From Alphaproteobacteria bacterium (lineage in GTDB: Bacteria > Pseudomonadota > Alphaproteobacteria > Caulobacterales > Parvularculaceae), in NCBI GenBank assembly GCA_030428745.1, contig JAUIEG010000001.1, positions 1 through 43,814 on the forward strand: DNA of 43,814 nt, read 5' to 3'. Shown here piece by piece: positions 28,101-37,013 of this stretch. The first letter of the stretch is position 1, and every line of letters begins with the position of its first letter. Under the pieces are notes generated by a model. That model worked only from the letters and a program-made list of their open reading frames with translations. It was not told where the DNA came from and searched no databases. The position numbers and the translations under genes are program-made.

Positions 28101-28338
28101 AGACGTCAGGAAGTCCGGCCATCGCCGACTCCACGGGAAATGTCAGCAATTGCTCGACATCTTCGGCGGCAAGCCCCGGCGATTCCGTGTAGATGTTGAC
28201 CTGCACGGGCGTCACGTCCGGGAACGCGTCAATGGGAACCGTTGTGACGGCGCGCCAGCCGAGAAAGCCGACGACAGCGAAGATGATAAGCACCAGGAAT
28301 TTATACTGGAGCGAAAATTCGACGAGTTTGTTCAACAT
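25183..28338 (-). CDS. Heavy-metal RND efflux permease (CzcA/CusA family)
   Basis: 1051 aa; DAFPDVTPVQVNIYTESPGLAAEDVEQL, IGIGMMVDGAVVMVEN, RND repeats. Confidence 0.95.
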   Translation of the reverse strand: MLNKLVEFSLQYKFLVLIIFAVVGFLGWRAVTTVPIDAFPDVTPVQVNIYTESPGLAAEDVEQLLTFPVESAMAGLPDVSEIRSVSLFGLSYVAVYFKDSVDIYFARRLVMERLAEVRDRIPEGYGSPEMGPNASGLGQVFWYTLERADESLKGDISDMDLRTLQDWNVRLILRTAAGVDDVMSWGGQERQFQVQIDPLQLIKYELGFSDVVEALEANNRQVGGQYIDQGPEQYLVRGLGLVRDEIDIGNIVVKVKDGAPVYVRDVAKVEQAPALRFGAVTRDGEEVVLGMALARIGENAKNVVDAVKEKVETVEGALPDGVVIKPIYDRTELVEKAVGTAEKALIEGSILVAIVLFLFLGEIRSALVVITALPLAMLIAFIFMGQAGLSANLMSLAGLAIGIGMMVDGAVVMVENSFRIMAERKEEGGEVNRTAAVLEAAREVANPIAFAIMIIIVVFLPLFSLEGLEGKLFKPMAFNISFAMAGSLLLTLTIIPVLAAMILKPKEERDTMLMRIVKRGYLPLIAWSLDNKRKVGLAAGGLLVASLALFPFLGKEFMPQLQEGSIMWRVTSIPSTSLDQSIEISKEIEHALGEFPEVETTIAMIGRAEKGETADVNYMEIYTALKPQSEWPRKRSVASLADDMREKLEETVPTSVVAFTQPIQMRVEELISGVRATLAAKIYGQDLGELDRLSQEIKEAISGVPGAADLSLEANIGKPQIRIQVDRAELARYGMNADDVLNVVRTGIGAEPVGTLIDGVRRFDITARLQDASKASMESIRNIPLQTADGAIIPLGRVATVTSAEGYSFVRREQLQRYAVIQMDVRGRDVDGFVKDANEVIAANVDLPPGYWIEWGGAFENQQRALAKLSLIVPATIFFIFVLLYTAFNSVKYAALIIANVPFAASGGLFALFVTGQYLSVPSAIGFIAVFGVAMLNGIVLVSFINEQRDAGFSVRDAVRRGAELRLRPVLMTASVAILGLIPMLLSTGIGAETQRPLASVVVGGLLTSTALTLILLPVIYEWMETRGRKSEPAPSRGDLDLADAHAKAAE

Positions 28339-28349
28339 GGATCGCGCTC

Positions 28350-29516
28350 CTAATGCCCGTGGCCTTCGCCCATTTTCGTCTTTTGAATGAGCGATTTGAG
28401 GAGAAAGGTTTGGTCAGTGACGATCTCATCGCCTGCCGAGACGCCAGACGCGATTTCGATCCATCCGCCGCTGGCGGTCCCGGTTTCAACACTGACGGGT
28501 TCGATCTCATCGCCTTCGATGCGGAAAACGGTCGGCGCGCCGTCCATCAGGACAATCGCACTTTCCGGCAACGCCAGCATTTCATCGCCGGCGCCGGCGG
28601 CGATTGCTGCATCAACGAATTGACCTGCGTGAAAATCATCGTCTTCATTGCCGATCTCGATGCGCGCCATCAAGGTGCGCGTCGTTTCATCAAGCGCGTG
28701 CTGGAGCTGAATGACCTCGCCTTCTTCCCAGTGTCCCGCGCTGGACTTAACGCGCGCGGATGCGCCGACGGCTATTCTTTGCGCCTGTTCGGCGGTCAGT
28801 CGCGCTTCAACCCAGACCGTCGATTCGTCGCTGATTTCGACCAGCACCCGGCCGGGATCGACAAACTCTCCCAAGGTGAAATCGTCGCGGACGACGGTGC
28901 CGGACTGCGGCGCGAACAGAATGAAGCGGCCTGTCGCCTTGCTGGCGTCGCCGGTTTTCAGAAGCGCGGCGACTTCCTGCTCAGCCATGCCGAATGAGAG
29001 GAGTTTGGCATGGGCCTGCTGGCGCGCGACTTCCGCCTCGACGTAACGCTTTTCAGAAACGACGTCCCGGCCGAGATTTCGGACGCGGCGCCATTCTTTG
29101 TCGTTGATGATGAGCGCGCCTTGCGCTTCGGCCATTTCGACGCTGGAGAGCGTGACCAGCGGCGCGCCTTCCTCGACTTTCTCTCCGCGCACGATATGTC
29201 GCTCGACAATCTGCGCGCTGATGCGCGGCGCGACCTGCGCTGTCTTGTAGCGGTTCGCCGTCACCTCGCCCGGCGCAATGAACTCACCGGTCAGTTGTCG
29301 ATTGCCGAGCGCAATGGATTTGATCCCCTTGGCGCTCCGCTCCGCCGCCGTCATTTCGATATGACCGCCGCCTTCTTCGCCGTGGCCCTCTTCCGACTGC
29401 TCGACTGACGCTGATTTTTGTTCAGCATCCGATGCGCCGCAGCCTGCGACTGTCAGCGCCGCGAGGGCGATGATCGCCAGTCCAAGGCCAGAATTCAGTT
29501 TTCGAAAGTTACGCAT
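28350..29516 (-). CDS. RND periplasmic adaptor (CzcB-like), lipoprotein signal
   Basis: Lipobox-like LTVAGCGASD; adaptor barrel-sandwich motifs (APRISAQIVERHIVRGEKVEEGAPLVTLSS; FAPQSGTVVRDDFTLGEFVDPGRVLVEISD). Confidence 0.9.
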   Translation of the reverse strand: MRNFRKLNSGLGLAIIALAALTVAGCGASDAEQKSASVEQSEEGHGEEGGGHIEMTAAERSAKGIKSIALGNRQLTGEFIAPGEVTANRYKTAQVAPRISAQIVERHIVRGEKVEEGAPLVTLSSVEMAEAQGALIINDKEWRRVRNLGRDVVSEKRYVEAEVARQQAHAKLLSFGMAEQEVAALLKTGDASKATGRFILFAPQSGTVVRDDFTLGEFVDPGRVLVEISDESTVWVEARLTAEQAQRIAVGASARVKSSAGHWEEGEVIQLQHALDETTRTLMARIEIGNEDDDFHAGQFVDAAIAAGAGDEMLALPESAIVLMDGAPTVFRIEGDEIEPVSVETGTASGGWIEIASGVSAGDEIVTDQTFLLKSLIQKTKMGEGHGH

Positions 29517-30751
29517 TACAGAGTCTCCATCCATTCATTGAGCGTCCCTGACGCATCGAGCCAATCGATCCAGGCGCGCCATAAAGACCCTTGAAGTTCA
29601 ATTCCTGCGCGTTCCGCGCTGTAGGTTTGATCGAGCTGCACGAGATATTCGACCGCTGTGATGTCGCCCGACCGCCATAGCTGATCGAGCACGCGGCGTT
29701 GCTCGCCGAGCACATCCGACCCGTCGCGCATCCATGCGCGCCACGTCCCCGCCGCGACGGCGAAGCGTCCGCTGGCTTCGACGAGCCGCGCTTCGGCGTT
29801 GCGCAGCTGATTGCGGATCGCTTGCTCGGCGGCGATGCGTTCGGCGCGCGCCTCATCGACTTCGGCCTGTCCGGACGCAAAAACCGGTATGGGTACGGAC
29901 AATCGGACGCCGGCGAAATCGGCGTCTCCTTCGCGTCCATAGGCGGCGCCGATGGTCGGATCGGGAATGCGCGCTTTTTTGGCATAACGGATTTCGGCCG
30001 ACAGCGCGTCGGCGCGCGCTTCCGCCGCGCGCAGTTCCGGCAAGCGGCGGACCAGCGTCATATCGAGCGGCGGCGCCGCCGCCGGCGGGTCAGGCAGCAC
30101 CGGCCAGGCCGGCATGACTTCGCCCACAAGCGCTGTCAAAGCTTGTCGCGCTTCGGAGAACTCGCTTCGGGCGGTCGTTTGCTCGGCGATCGCCTGGGAA
30201 AGGCTCAAGCGCGCGGCAAGACGCTCCGATTTTGACAGATCACCGGCCTCCGCGCGGCGGTCTGCAATCGAAGAAAACTCGCGCGCGACGTCGGCGCGCC
30301 GGGCCGCCAGATCGGAAAGGCGTTTCCTGGCCTGGTAATCCGCCAGCGCGATCAGGAGATCGGCGAATAACGCACGCTTTTCCGCTTCATAGGCAAAACT
30401 TGCGGCGTCGACGGCGCTGCGCGCGCCCTTCGCCCGAGTGGCGCGCTTATTGGTGATGTCGAAGGCTTTCGACAGGCCGATAGAGCGACTGTCATCCGCA
30501 TCGTCTTCGCTGTCCGAGAACTCGCCCTCGAATTCCGGATTGTAGAGCGGCCGCGAATTGGCGCGCCCGCGCGCTTCCGCCGCATCGAGTTCGGCGCGCG
30601 CTTCTTCGAGCCTTGGATGATTGCGCGCGGCGTCTTCAAGAAATTGTCCTAGCGTCGGGCCAGGCTCAGCGGCGCTCTCCTGCGCGGACGCAGCGCCGAG
30701 CCCCCACGCCGCAAAAGCGGCGAGCAGGGGCCCGCATATTCTGATGGTCAT
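29516..30751 (-). CDS. TolC-family outer membrane efflux protein (CzcC-like)
   Basis: Signal peptide; NHPRLEEARAELDAAEARGRANSRPLYNPEFEGEFS; position upstream of czcB/czcA. Confidence 0.9.
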   Translation of the reverse strand: MTIRICGPLLAAFAAWGLGAASAQESAAEPGPTLGQFLEDAARNHPRLEEARAELDAAEARGRANSRPLYNPEFEGEFSDSEDDADDSRSIGLSKAFDITNKRATRAKGARSAVDAASFAYEAEKRALFADLLIALADYQARKRLSDLAARRADVAREFSSIADRRAEAGDLSKSERLAARLSLSQAIAEQTTARSEFSEARQALTALVGEVMPAWPVLPDPPAAAPPLDMTLVRRLPELRAAEARADALSAEIRYAKKARIPDPTIGAAYGREGDADFAGVRLSVPIPVFASGQAEVDEARAERIAAEQAIRNQLRNAEARLVEASGRFAVAAGTWRAWMRDGSDVLGEQRRVLDQLWRSGDITAVEYLVQLDQTYSAERAGIELQGSLWRAWIDWLDASGTLNEWMETL

Positions 30752-30810
30752 TGGTCATTGTCCTCTTGGAATCAAAATTACTGATGGGCGCGCGGAACGC
30801 GCGCGATCAG

Positions 30811-31173
30811 TCAGATTCGTGGAGGACGGAATAAGGAGGAAAGAGAAGCCTGGGGCACAACACCGTTTTCCGGCGCTATGATCTTGCTTGCAAAGAGAAG
30901 CACGGACGCTGGCTCCAATGAGGCGCGAGACAGGGCGTGAAAATGACATGCGCCGGCATGACAATGCGCAGCGTGCTCCGGGTGAACGGAACGCTCGTCC
31001 TGCGGCGCGCTGTCGTCCTGCGCAGTCGTAAGACCGCCGTCATCCTGATGCTGGGTCGCGTGATGAAATTCTTCTTCTGCCGCATGCACAGGCCCGGCGA
31101 TCGCGCTCAGCGTCCACATGGCTGCGGTGAGAAGCGCAATCAGTGCGCGATATGGAGAAAAGCGGCGAAACAT
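30811..31173 (-). CDS. Small secreted His/Cys-rich protein at head of RND operon
   Basis: Signal peptide-like N-terminus, HPEHAAHCHAGACHFHALSRAS, C-terminus LFRPPRI. Confidence 0.65.
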   Translation of the reverse strand: MFRRFSPYRALIALLTAAMWTLSAIAGPVHAAEEEFHHATQHQDDGGLTTAQDDSAPQDERSVHPEHAAHCHAGACHFHALSRASLEPASVLLFASKIIAPENGVVPQASLSSLFRPPRI

Positions 31174-31248
31174 TGCTATCGGGTTTTAACTGCCTTTTCC
31201 TGACAAATCATTAGAGAATTCGCCGCACCGCCACAAACCGAGGCCAAT

Positions 31249-31578
31249 ATGCTGAAAACCGGAATTGTATATGGAGTTGCGGCTTTCTGCGAAATCGCCG
31301 GCTGTTTCGCCTTTTGGATGTGGCTGCGGCTCGACAAATCCGCACTGTGGATTGCGCCAGGACTTGTTTCGCTGGCGGTATTCGCCTGGGCGTTGACCCT
31401 GATTGATACTGCCGCAGCGGGCCGGGCCTATGCGGCCTATGGCGGGGTGTATATCTGCGCTTCGCTCCTTTGGCTGTGGCTTATCGAACGCCATCCGCCC
31501 GACCGATGGGATTTGAGCGGCGCCGCCGTCGCGCTGCTCGGGGCGGCGATCATCATCTTCGGGCCGAGGACAGCCTAG
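31249..31578 (+). CDS. YnfA/UPF0060 family membrane protein
   Basis: [64 protein letters not shown]. Confidence 0.92.
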   Translation: MLKTGIVYGVAAFCEIAGCFAFWMWLRLDKSALWIAPGLVSLAVFAWALTLIDTAAAGRAYAAYGGVYICASLLWLWLIERHPPDRWDLSGAAVALLGAAIIIFGPRTA

Positions 31579-31583
31579 AAAAA

Positions 31584-32168
31584 TCATTGCTCTGTGACTT
31601 TACGCGGCCGACCGAGAAATCGCGGAACCTGTCGAGTGTAATCGCGATAAGCATCGCCGTATTTTTCTTTCAGCCAAGGCTCTTCAGCGAATGGCGCAAT
31701 CAGCAAGGCCGTAACGCCCGCCATCAAAACCGGCAAGGCGGGCATGGAGGCAGTCAAGACAAACCATCCGATCAACATGGCGACATCGGCGACATATTGC
31801 GGATGACGCGAATAATTATAGAGACCGCTCATGACCAGTTCGCCGGGGGCGCCGCTGGTTTGAGCGTACCCGAAACGCGCCGCCTCGGCCCAGACAGCGA
31901 GGTTTGAGAGGACAAGCAAAATTGGTCCAAGACTAAATCGCAGCCATGGGGAAATGGGCGCGCTTCCCCATCCTGAAATTCCGAGCCAGATGGCGGAAAC
32001 GAAAATGCCGAGCGTTCCCGCCCAAACGAGCGCCGATTTCCAGTTCGAGTATATCTGGGGCGGCCACAGTCTGCGTTCTGGAAAACAGATCGACCAAAGA
32101 AGAACGGCAATAAAGCCCGTTCCGCTCGCCAATCCGATTATCAAAATGACATTCTCATACTGCGTCAA
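31584..32168 (-). CDS. Isoprenylcysteine carboxyl methyltransferase (ICMT)-like membrane protein
   Basis: Multi-TM; LVMSGLYNYSRHPQYVADVAMLIGW and EEPWLKEKYGDAYRDYTRQVPRF motifs. Confidence 0.85.
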   Translation of the reverse strand: MTQYENVILIIGLASGTGFIAVLLWSICFPERRLWPPQIYSNWKSALVWAGTLGIFVSAIWLGISGWGSAPISPWLRFSLGPILLVLSNLAVWAEAARFGYAQTSGAPGELVMSGLYNYSRHPQYVADVAMLIGWFVLTASMPALPVLMAGVTALLIAPFAEEPWLKEKYGDAYRDYTRQVPRFLGRPRKVTEQ

Positions 32169-32188
32169 CCTGGCCTCCGATCATTCTT

Positions 32189-32641
32189 CTAAATCCATCT
32201 GCGCACGCGCTTGCAGTACGCGTCATACTCAGACCCAAATTTATTTCTTAGAGCTTTTTCTTCCGGCTTGATCTGAAGAGTGGTCATCGTCACGATAAAC
32301 ATAGCGGTCGGCGCAAAACCCAATGGATTCTGCAAATAGACGGCCCATCCGACTAGTAATAGCAACATCCCGAAATACATCGGATTGCGTGAAATTCGGT
32401 AAAGCCCCTTCGTCACGAGTTTTCTGGCGATGTCAGGCGATACCGGATTGATCGTCGTCTTCGCCCGGACGAAGGCGCCGATTGCAATCGCGATGATGAC
32501 CAGACCGACCGTGATTAAGCCGGCCGCCAAATACCGAAAACCATTCCACTCAATCATGAATTCCGGAAAGCGATTGGCAAGGAACCAGCTCAATGCGGCA
32601 TATACCGCAGTCTGAAGCGCAGGCGGAAAAGCCGGTTTCAT
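32189..32641 (-). CDS. ICMT-like methyltransferase family membrane protein
   Basis: KLVTKGLYRISRNPMYFGMLLLLVGWAVYL and EEKALRNKFGSEYDAYCKRVRRWI motifs. Confidence 0.88.
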   Translation of the reverse strand: MKPAFPPALQTAVYAALSWFLANRFPEFMIEWNGFRYLAAGLITVGLVIIAIAIGAFVRAKTTINPVSPDIARKLVTKGLYRISRNPMYFGMLLLLVGWAVYLQNPLGFAPTAMFIVTMTTLQIKPEEKALRNKFGSEYDAYCKRVRRWI

Positions 32642-32644
32642 AGA

Positions 32645-33304
32645 TTAGCTTTCCCTCTGCAAATAAGTCGGCTTGTTGGTCGCGGCTTTGATTTCCCGAA
32701 GCGCTTGCGCGGTGATCGAGATTGAGGACTTCACAAACAACGAGGCGAGCAATGCAGCGACGATCAAGTCAGGCAAGAACGATCCAGTCAGCCAAACGGC
32801 GGCGCCGGCGGCGATCACGGCGAGATTACCGATGGCGTCGTTACGCGAGCACAGCCAGACGGATCGAACATTCGAGTCTCCGCCGCGCCAGCGAAGAAGA
32901 ATGAAAACGCTTGCAACATTGGCGGCGAGCGCCGCAAACCCGACGCCGCTCATCACCGGCGCAACAGGAGAAGCTTCGCCAAATGCGCTCGCGATCGTAG
33001 TGGTCAGCACAAACAAAGCCATTAAGCCAAGGCTGGCGCCTTTAATGAGCGCCGCCATTGCGCGCGTGCGCAGCGCCGCGCCGATAACCGCAAAGCTCAA
33101 AGCGTAGGTCGCCGAATCGCCCGCGAAATCGAGGGCGTCGGCTTTCAGCGCCTGTGAACTTCCAAGATAGCCCGCCGACATTTCCACCAAAAACATTACA
33201 GCGTTAATCGCAATCACCGCGATCAGCGCCCGCTTATAGGCGGGCGACCGGCCGTCGAATTGATCGACTTCGATTTGCTTGTCTTCGCAGGCGCATCCGG
33301 CCAT
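32645..33304 (-). CDS. CDF-like cation transporter (membrane domain)
   Basis: MAGCACEDKQIEV...LKADALDFAGDSATYALSFAVIG, WLCSRNDAIGNLAVI. ATG at 33304. Confidence 0.85.
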   Translation of the reverse strand: MAGCACEDKQIEVDQFDGRSPAYKRALIAVIAINAVMFLVEMSAGYLGSSQALKADALDFAGDSATYALSFAVIGAALRTRAMAALIKGASLGLMALFVLTTTIASAFGEASPVAPVMSGVGFAALAANVASVFILLRWRGGDSNVRSVWLCSRNDAIGNLAVIAAGAAVWLTGSFLPDLIVAALLASLFVKSSISITAQALREIKAATNKPTYLQRES

Positions 33305-33335
33305 CCCGGCTCTCCATTGCTTTGCCGCTGAGCCT

Positions 33336-33366
33336 AACCTAATGTCTACAGCAACTGTAGGTTCAA
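33336..33366 (-). promoter_or_regulatory. MerR-type promoter/operator with 19-bp spacer driving the CDF operon
   Basis: Minus strand: TTGAAC - CTACAGTTGCTGTAGACAT (19 bp, perfect dyad CTACAG TTG CTGTAG) - TAGGTT. Lies between divergent CDF and merR-like genes. Confidence 0.75.
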
Positions 33367-33374
33367 GAGGAATA

Positions 33375-33809
33375 ATGCCGAAATCCGAAAAAATTCCGGT
33401 CACCATCGGCCGACTGGCGAAAGCCTCGGACGTCAAGGTCACGACGATCCGTTATTATGAGAGCATAGGCCTTATTGATCCGCCGGAACGGTCGGACGGC
33501 GGCCAGCGAATATACGACGCCAAAGCCATTGAGAGAATGCGGTTCATCCGCCACGCCCGCGATCTTGGCTTTCCGCTGGAGGCGATCCGCGAGCTGATCG
33601 CCCTCTCCAGAAACGAGAACCGGTCCTGCGCGGACGTTGATGAAATCGCACGCCGTCACGCCGAAGATGTCAGACAACGCATCAAGCGATTGAAATCGCT
33701 CGAACGCGAGCTCAATCGGATGATCAAGGAATGCAGCGTCGACAAAATTTCAGACTGCCGCGTGATTGGAATTCTCTCCAATCACGCGCTCTGTGCGCAT
33801 GAGCATTAA
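33375..33809 (+). CDS. MerR-family heavy-metal-responsive regulator (CadR/PbrR/ZntR-like)
   Basis: IGRLAKASDVKVTTIRYYESIGLIDPPERSDGGQRIYD; metal-site cysteines (SCADV, SDCRVIGILSNHALCAHEH). Confidence 0.92.
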   Translation: MPKSEKIPVTIGRLAKASDVKVTTIRYYESIGLIDPPERSDGGQRIYDAKAIERMRFIRHARDLGFPLEAIRELIALSRNENRSCADVDEIARRHAEDVRQRIKRLKSLERELNRMIKECSVDKISDCRVIGILSNHALCAHEH

Positions 33810-33845
33810 GGCGCGACCACAATCTTTTTGCTCGCCCAAACGAAT

Positions 33846-36800
33846 TTATTCGGCTGGCGCTAGACCGCGCGGGAGCGACGACACTTTTGATGAAGCTATC
33901 AACGCCCGTCGATTCCACAGAAAGTAAACCGCCGGGATGACGACAAGCGCGAGCACGGTCGCGCTGACAATGCCGCCGATCATCGGCGCGGCGATCCGGC
34001 GCATGACTTCGCCGCCGGTCCCGTGCCCGTACATGATCGGCATGAGGCCGGCGAGAATCACAGCGAACGTCATCATGATCGGCCGAAGACGCCGGAGCGC
34101 GCCTTTAGCGATCGCGTCGGCGAAATGCGCTTCGTCGAGCGGCGCGCCTTCTTTCTCCGCTTTGGCGTTCGCCGCTGCGACCTCTTGCTTCAGATACATG
34201 ATCATCAACACGCCGATTTCGACCGCGACGCCCGCGAGCGCGATGAAACCGACGGCGGAAGCGACAGACAAATTGAAGCCGAGGAGGAACATCAGCCACA
34301 ACCCGCCAACAAGGGCGAAGGGCAGCGATCCGAGAATGATCAGCACGTCCGACGCTTTTCTGAAATTCAGGAACAGGAGCAGCATGATAATGAGCAACAT
34401 GCCGGGACCGACATAGGCGAACCGCTCCTTCGCGCGCTGCATATATTCGTACTGGCCCGACCAGGCGATGGAATAACCAGCCGGAAGGTTCACCTTTTCG
34501 GCAACAACCCGACGCGCCTCTTCGACATAGGAACCGATGTCGCGTCCCGCGATGTCCACATAGATCCAGCCATTGAGCCGCGCATTCTCGCTGCGAATGA
34601 CGGCGGGCCCTTCGCTGACTCCAATGTCGGCGATGCGACCGAGCGGTATTTCCGCCCCGGACGCCGTCATGATTGGCAATTCACGCAAGCGTTCCGGCGA
34701 ATCGCGAATATCGCGAGGATAGCGCAAATTGATCGGGTAGCGTTCGAGGCCCTCGACGCTCTGGCTGACAGTCATGCCGCCGATCGCCGTCTTCACGATA
34801 TCCTGAACGTCGGCGATGTTGAGCCCGATACGCGCCGCCGCCTCGCGATTGATGTCGACGTCGATGAACCGCCCGCCGGTGACGCGCTCGGCGTAAACAG
34901 AAGACGTTCCCGGAACGCTTTGTAAAACGTTCTCAATCTCGCGACCGACCTCGCCGATGACGTTGAGGTCGGGACCGGCGACCTTGACGCCGACCGGCGT
35001 TTTGATGCCGGTCGCCAGCATGTCGAGGCGGTTCTTGATCGGCATGATCCACACATTGGTGAGACTTGGCACATCGACCAGCGAATTCAGTTCGGCCTTG
35101 AGCGAGTCCATGGTGACGCCGGGCCGCCATTCGGAGCGCGGCTTTAATTGTATGGTCGTTTCGATCATGGGCAGCGGCGCAGGATCGGTCGCCGTCTCCG
35201 CCCTTCCCGCCTTGCCGTAAACGGTTTCGACTTCCGGGATCGTCATGATCAGCTTGTTCGTCTGCTGAACGACTTGGGCGACCTTGCCGGCGGAAATCCC
35301 CGGATAGGCGCTAGGCATATAGAGAAGATCACCTTCATCGAGGTCGGGCATGAACTCGCCGCCGATAAGACTCGCCGGAACGCCCATGCTGGCGATCAAC
35401 AACGCCGCCGCGCCGATCGTCGCCCATGGCCGGCGCAGCGCCAGTCCGATCACCGGTCTATATCCGCGCATGAGCAGCCGATTGACCGGGTTCTCGTGTT
35501 CGGGCGCAATTCGACCGCGCACGAGAAACCCGATCAGCACAGGGACAAGCGTCACGGACAGGATTGTGGCCGCCGCCATGGCGTAGGTTTTCGTGAAGGC
35601 GAGCGGAGAAAACAGCCGGCCTTCCTGCGCTTGCAGCGCAAAGATTGGCGTGAAGCTGAGCGTAATGATCAAAAGCGAGAAGAAAAGCGGCGGACCGACC
35701 TCGACACAAGCATCAGCGATAAGCCGCCAGCGGGACTGCCCGCTTTCGGGATGTTCCTCCAGTTTCTTGTGAACATTTTCGATCATGACGATGGTGGCGT
35801 CGACCATGGCGCCAATGGCGATGGCGATGCCGCCGAGCGACATAATGTTCGCGGTGATGCCTTGCGCATTCATCACGATGAAAGCGGCGACCACGCCTAG
35901 TGGCAAGCTGATGACGACGACAAGCGCCGACCGCAGATGATAGAGAAAGAGGGCGCACACGAGCGCGACGATGATGAATTCTTCAAACAGCTTTCCCTTG
36001 AGGGTCTCCACCGATCGCTCGATGAGCTTGGAGCGGTCATAGGTCGTCACCAGCTCGACGCCATCCGGCAGGCTCGCCTTCAATGTTTCCAGCTTTTCCT
36101 TGACGCGTTTTATGGTCGCCTCGGCGTTGCCGCCGGCGCGCATGATGATGACGCCGCCGACCGCCTCGCCTTCGCCGTTGAGCTCGCCGACGCCGCGGCG
36201 CAGTTCCGGCCCGAGGCGGATGTCGGCTATATCGCGCAAGAGGATCGGCGTTCCCGCGTCGTTGACGCGCAACGGAATCCGTTCGAGATCGGCGATCGAC
36301 TCGATATAGCCGCCGGCGCGGACGATATATTCCGCCTCCGCCATCTCGACGACGCGGCCGCCGGTTTCCATATTGCCGCGTTCGATGGCGCGGCGCACAT
36401 CGACGAGCGGGATGCCGAATGAGCGCAAGCGGTTCGGGTCGACGACCACCTGATATTGTTTGACCATGCCGCCGATGGCGGCGACTTCCGAGACGCCTTC
36501 AACGGTCTGCAATTCGTATTTCAGGAACCAATCCTGAAGCGAGCGCAGGTCGGCAAGATCGTGTTTTCCGGTCTTGTCAACCAGAGCGTATTGATAGACC
36601 CAGCCGACGCCGGTTGCATCGGGCCCGAGCGCGGGCTTGGCGCCGTCAGGCAGTTGCGGCGCAACCTGGCTTAGGTATTCGAGAACCCGCGAGCGCGCCC
36701 AGTAAAGATCGGTTCCGTCTTCGAAGATGATGTAGACATAGGAATCGTTGAAGAAGGAATAGCCGCGCACGGTCTTGGCGCCGGGCACGGCGAGCATGGC

Positions 36801-37013
36801 TGTCGCCAGAGGATAGGTCACCTGATCCTCGACAACCTGCGGCGCCTGGCCTGGATAGCTGGTCTTGATGATAACTTGAACGTCGGAAAGGTCGGGGATC
36901 GCGTCGAGCGGCGTGGCGCGCAGTGAAATGACGCCTGCGACAGCGAGGAATAACGCGCCCACGATGATGAGAAACCGGTTCTCTATGGAACCGCGAATGA
37001 TTTGGGAGATCAT
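33846..37013 (-). CDS. cusA: Cu/Ag-type heavy-metal RND efflux permease
   Basis: 1055 aa; AIAIGAMVDATIVMIENVHKKLEEH (Cu/Ag-type signature), TDPAPLPMIETTIQLKPRSEWRPGVTMDSL. Confidence 0.95.
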   Translation of the reverse strand: MISQIIRGSIENRFLIIVGALFLAVAGVISLRATPLDAIPDLSDVQVIIKTSYPGQAPQVVEDQVTYPLATAMLAVPGAKTVRGYSFFNDSYVYIIFEDGTDLYWARSRVLEYLSQVAPQLPDGAKPALGPDATGVGWVYQYALVDKTGKHDLADLRSLQDWFLKYELQTVEGVSEVAAIGGMVKQYQVVVDPNRLRSFGIPLVDVRRAIERGNMETGGRVVEMAEAEYIVRAGGYIESIADLERIPLRVNDAGTPILLRDIADIRLGPELRRGVGELNGEGEAVGGVIIMRAGGNAEATIKRVKEKLETLKASLPDGVELVTTYDRSKLIERSVETLKGKLFEEFIIVALVCALFLYHLRSALVVVISLPLGVVAAFIVMNAQGITANIMSLGGIAIAIGAMVDATIVMIENVHKKLEEHPESGQSRWRLIADACVEVGPPLFFSLLIITLSFTPIFALQAQEGRLFSPLAFTKTYAMAAATILSVTLVPVLIGFLVRGRIAPEHENPVNRLLMRGYRPVIGLALRRPWATIGAAALLIASMGVPASLIGGEFMPDLDEGDLLYMPSAYPGISAGKVAQVVQQTNKLIMTIPEVETVYGKAGRAETATDPAPLPMIETTIQLKPRSEWRPGVTMDSLKAELNSLVDVPSLTNVWIMPIKNRLDMLATGIKTPVGVKVAGPDLNVIGEVGREIENVLQSVPGTSSVYAERVTGGRFIDVDINREAAARIGLNIADVQDIVKTAIGGMTVSQSVEGLERYPINLRYPRDIRDSPERLRELPIMTASGAEIPLGRIADIGVSEGPAVIRSENARLNGWIYVDIAGRDIGSYVEEARRVVAEKVNLPAGYSIAWSGQYEYMQRAKERFAYVGPGMLLIIMLLLFLNFRKASDVLIILGSLPFALVGGLWLMFLLGFNLSVASAVGFIALAGVAVEIGVLMIMYLKQEVAAANAKAEKEGAPLDEAHFADAIAKGALRRLRPIMMTFAVILAGLMPIMYGHGTGGEVMRRIAAPMIGGIVSATVLALVVIPAVYFLWNRRALIASSKVSSLPRGLAPAE

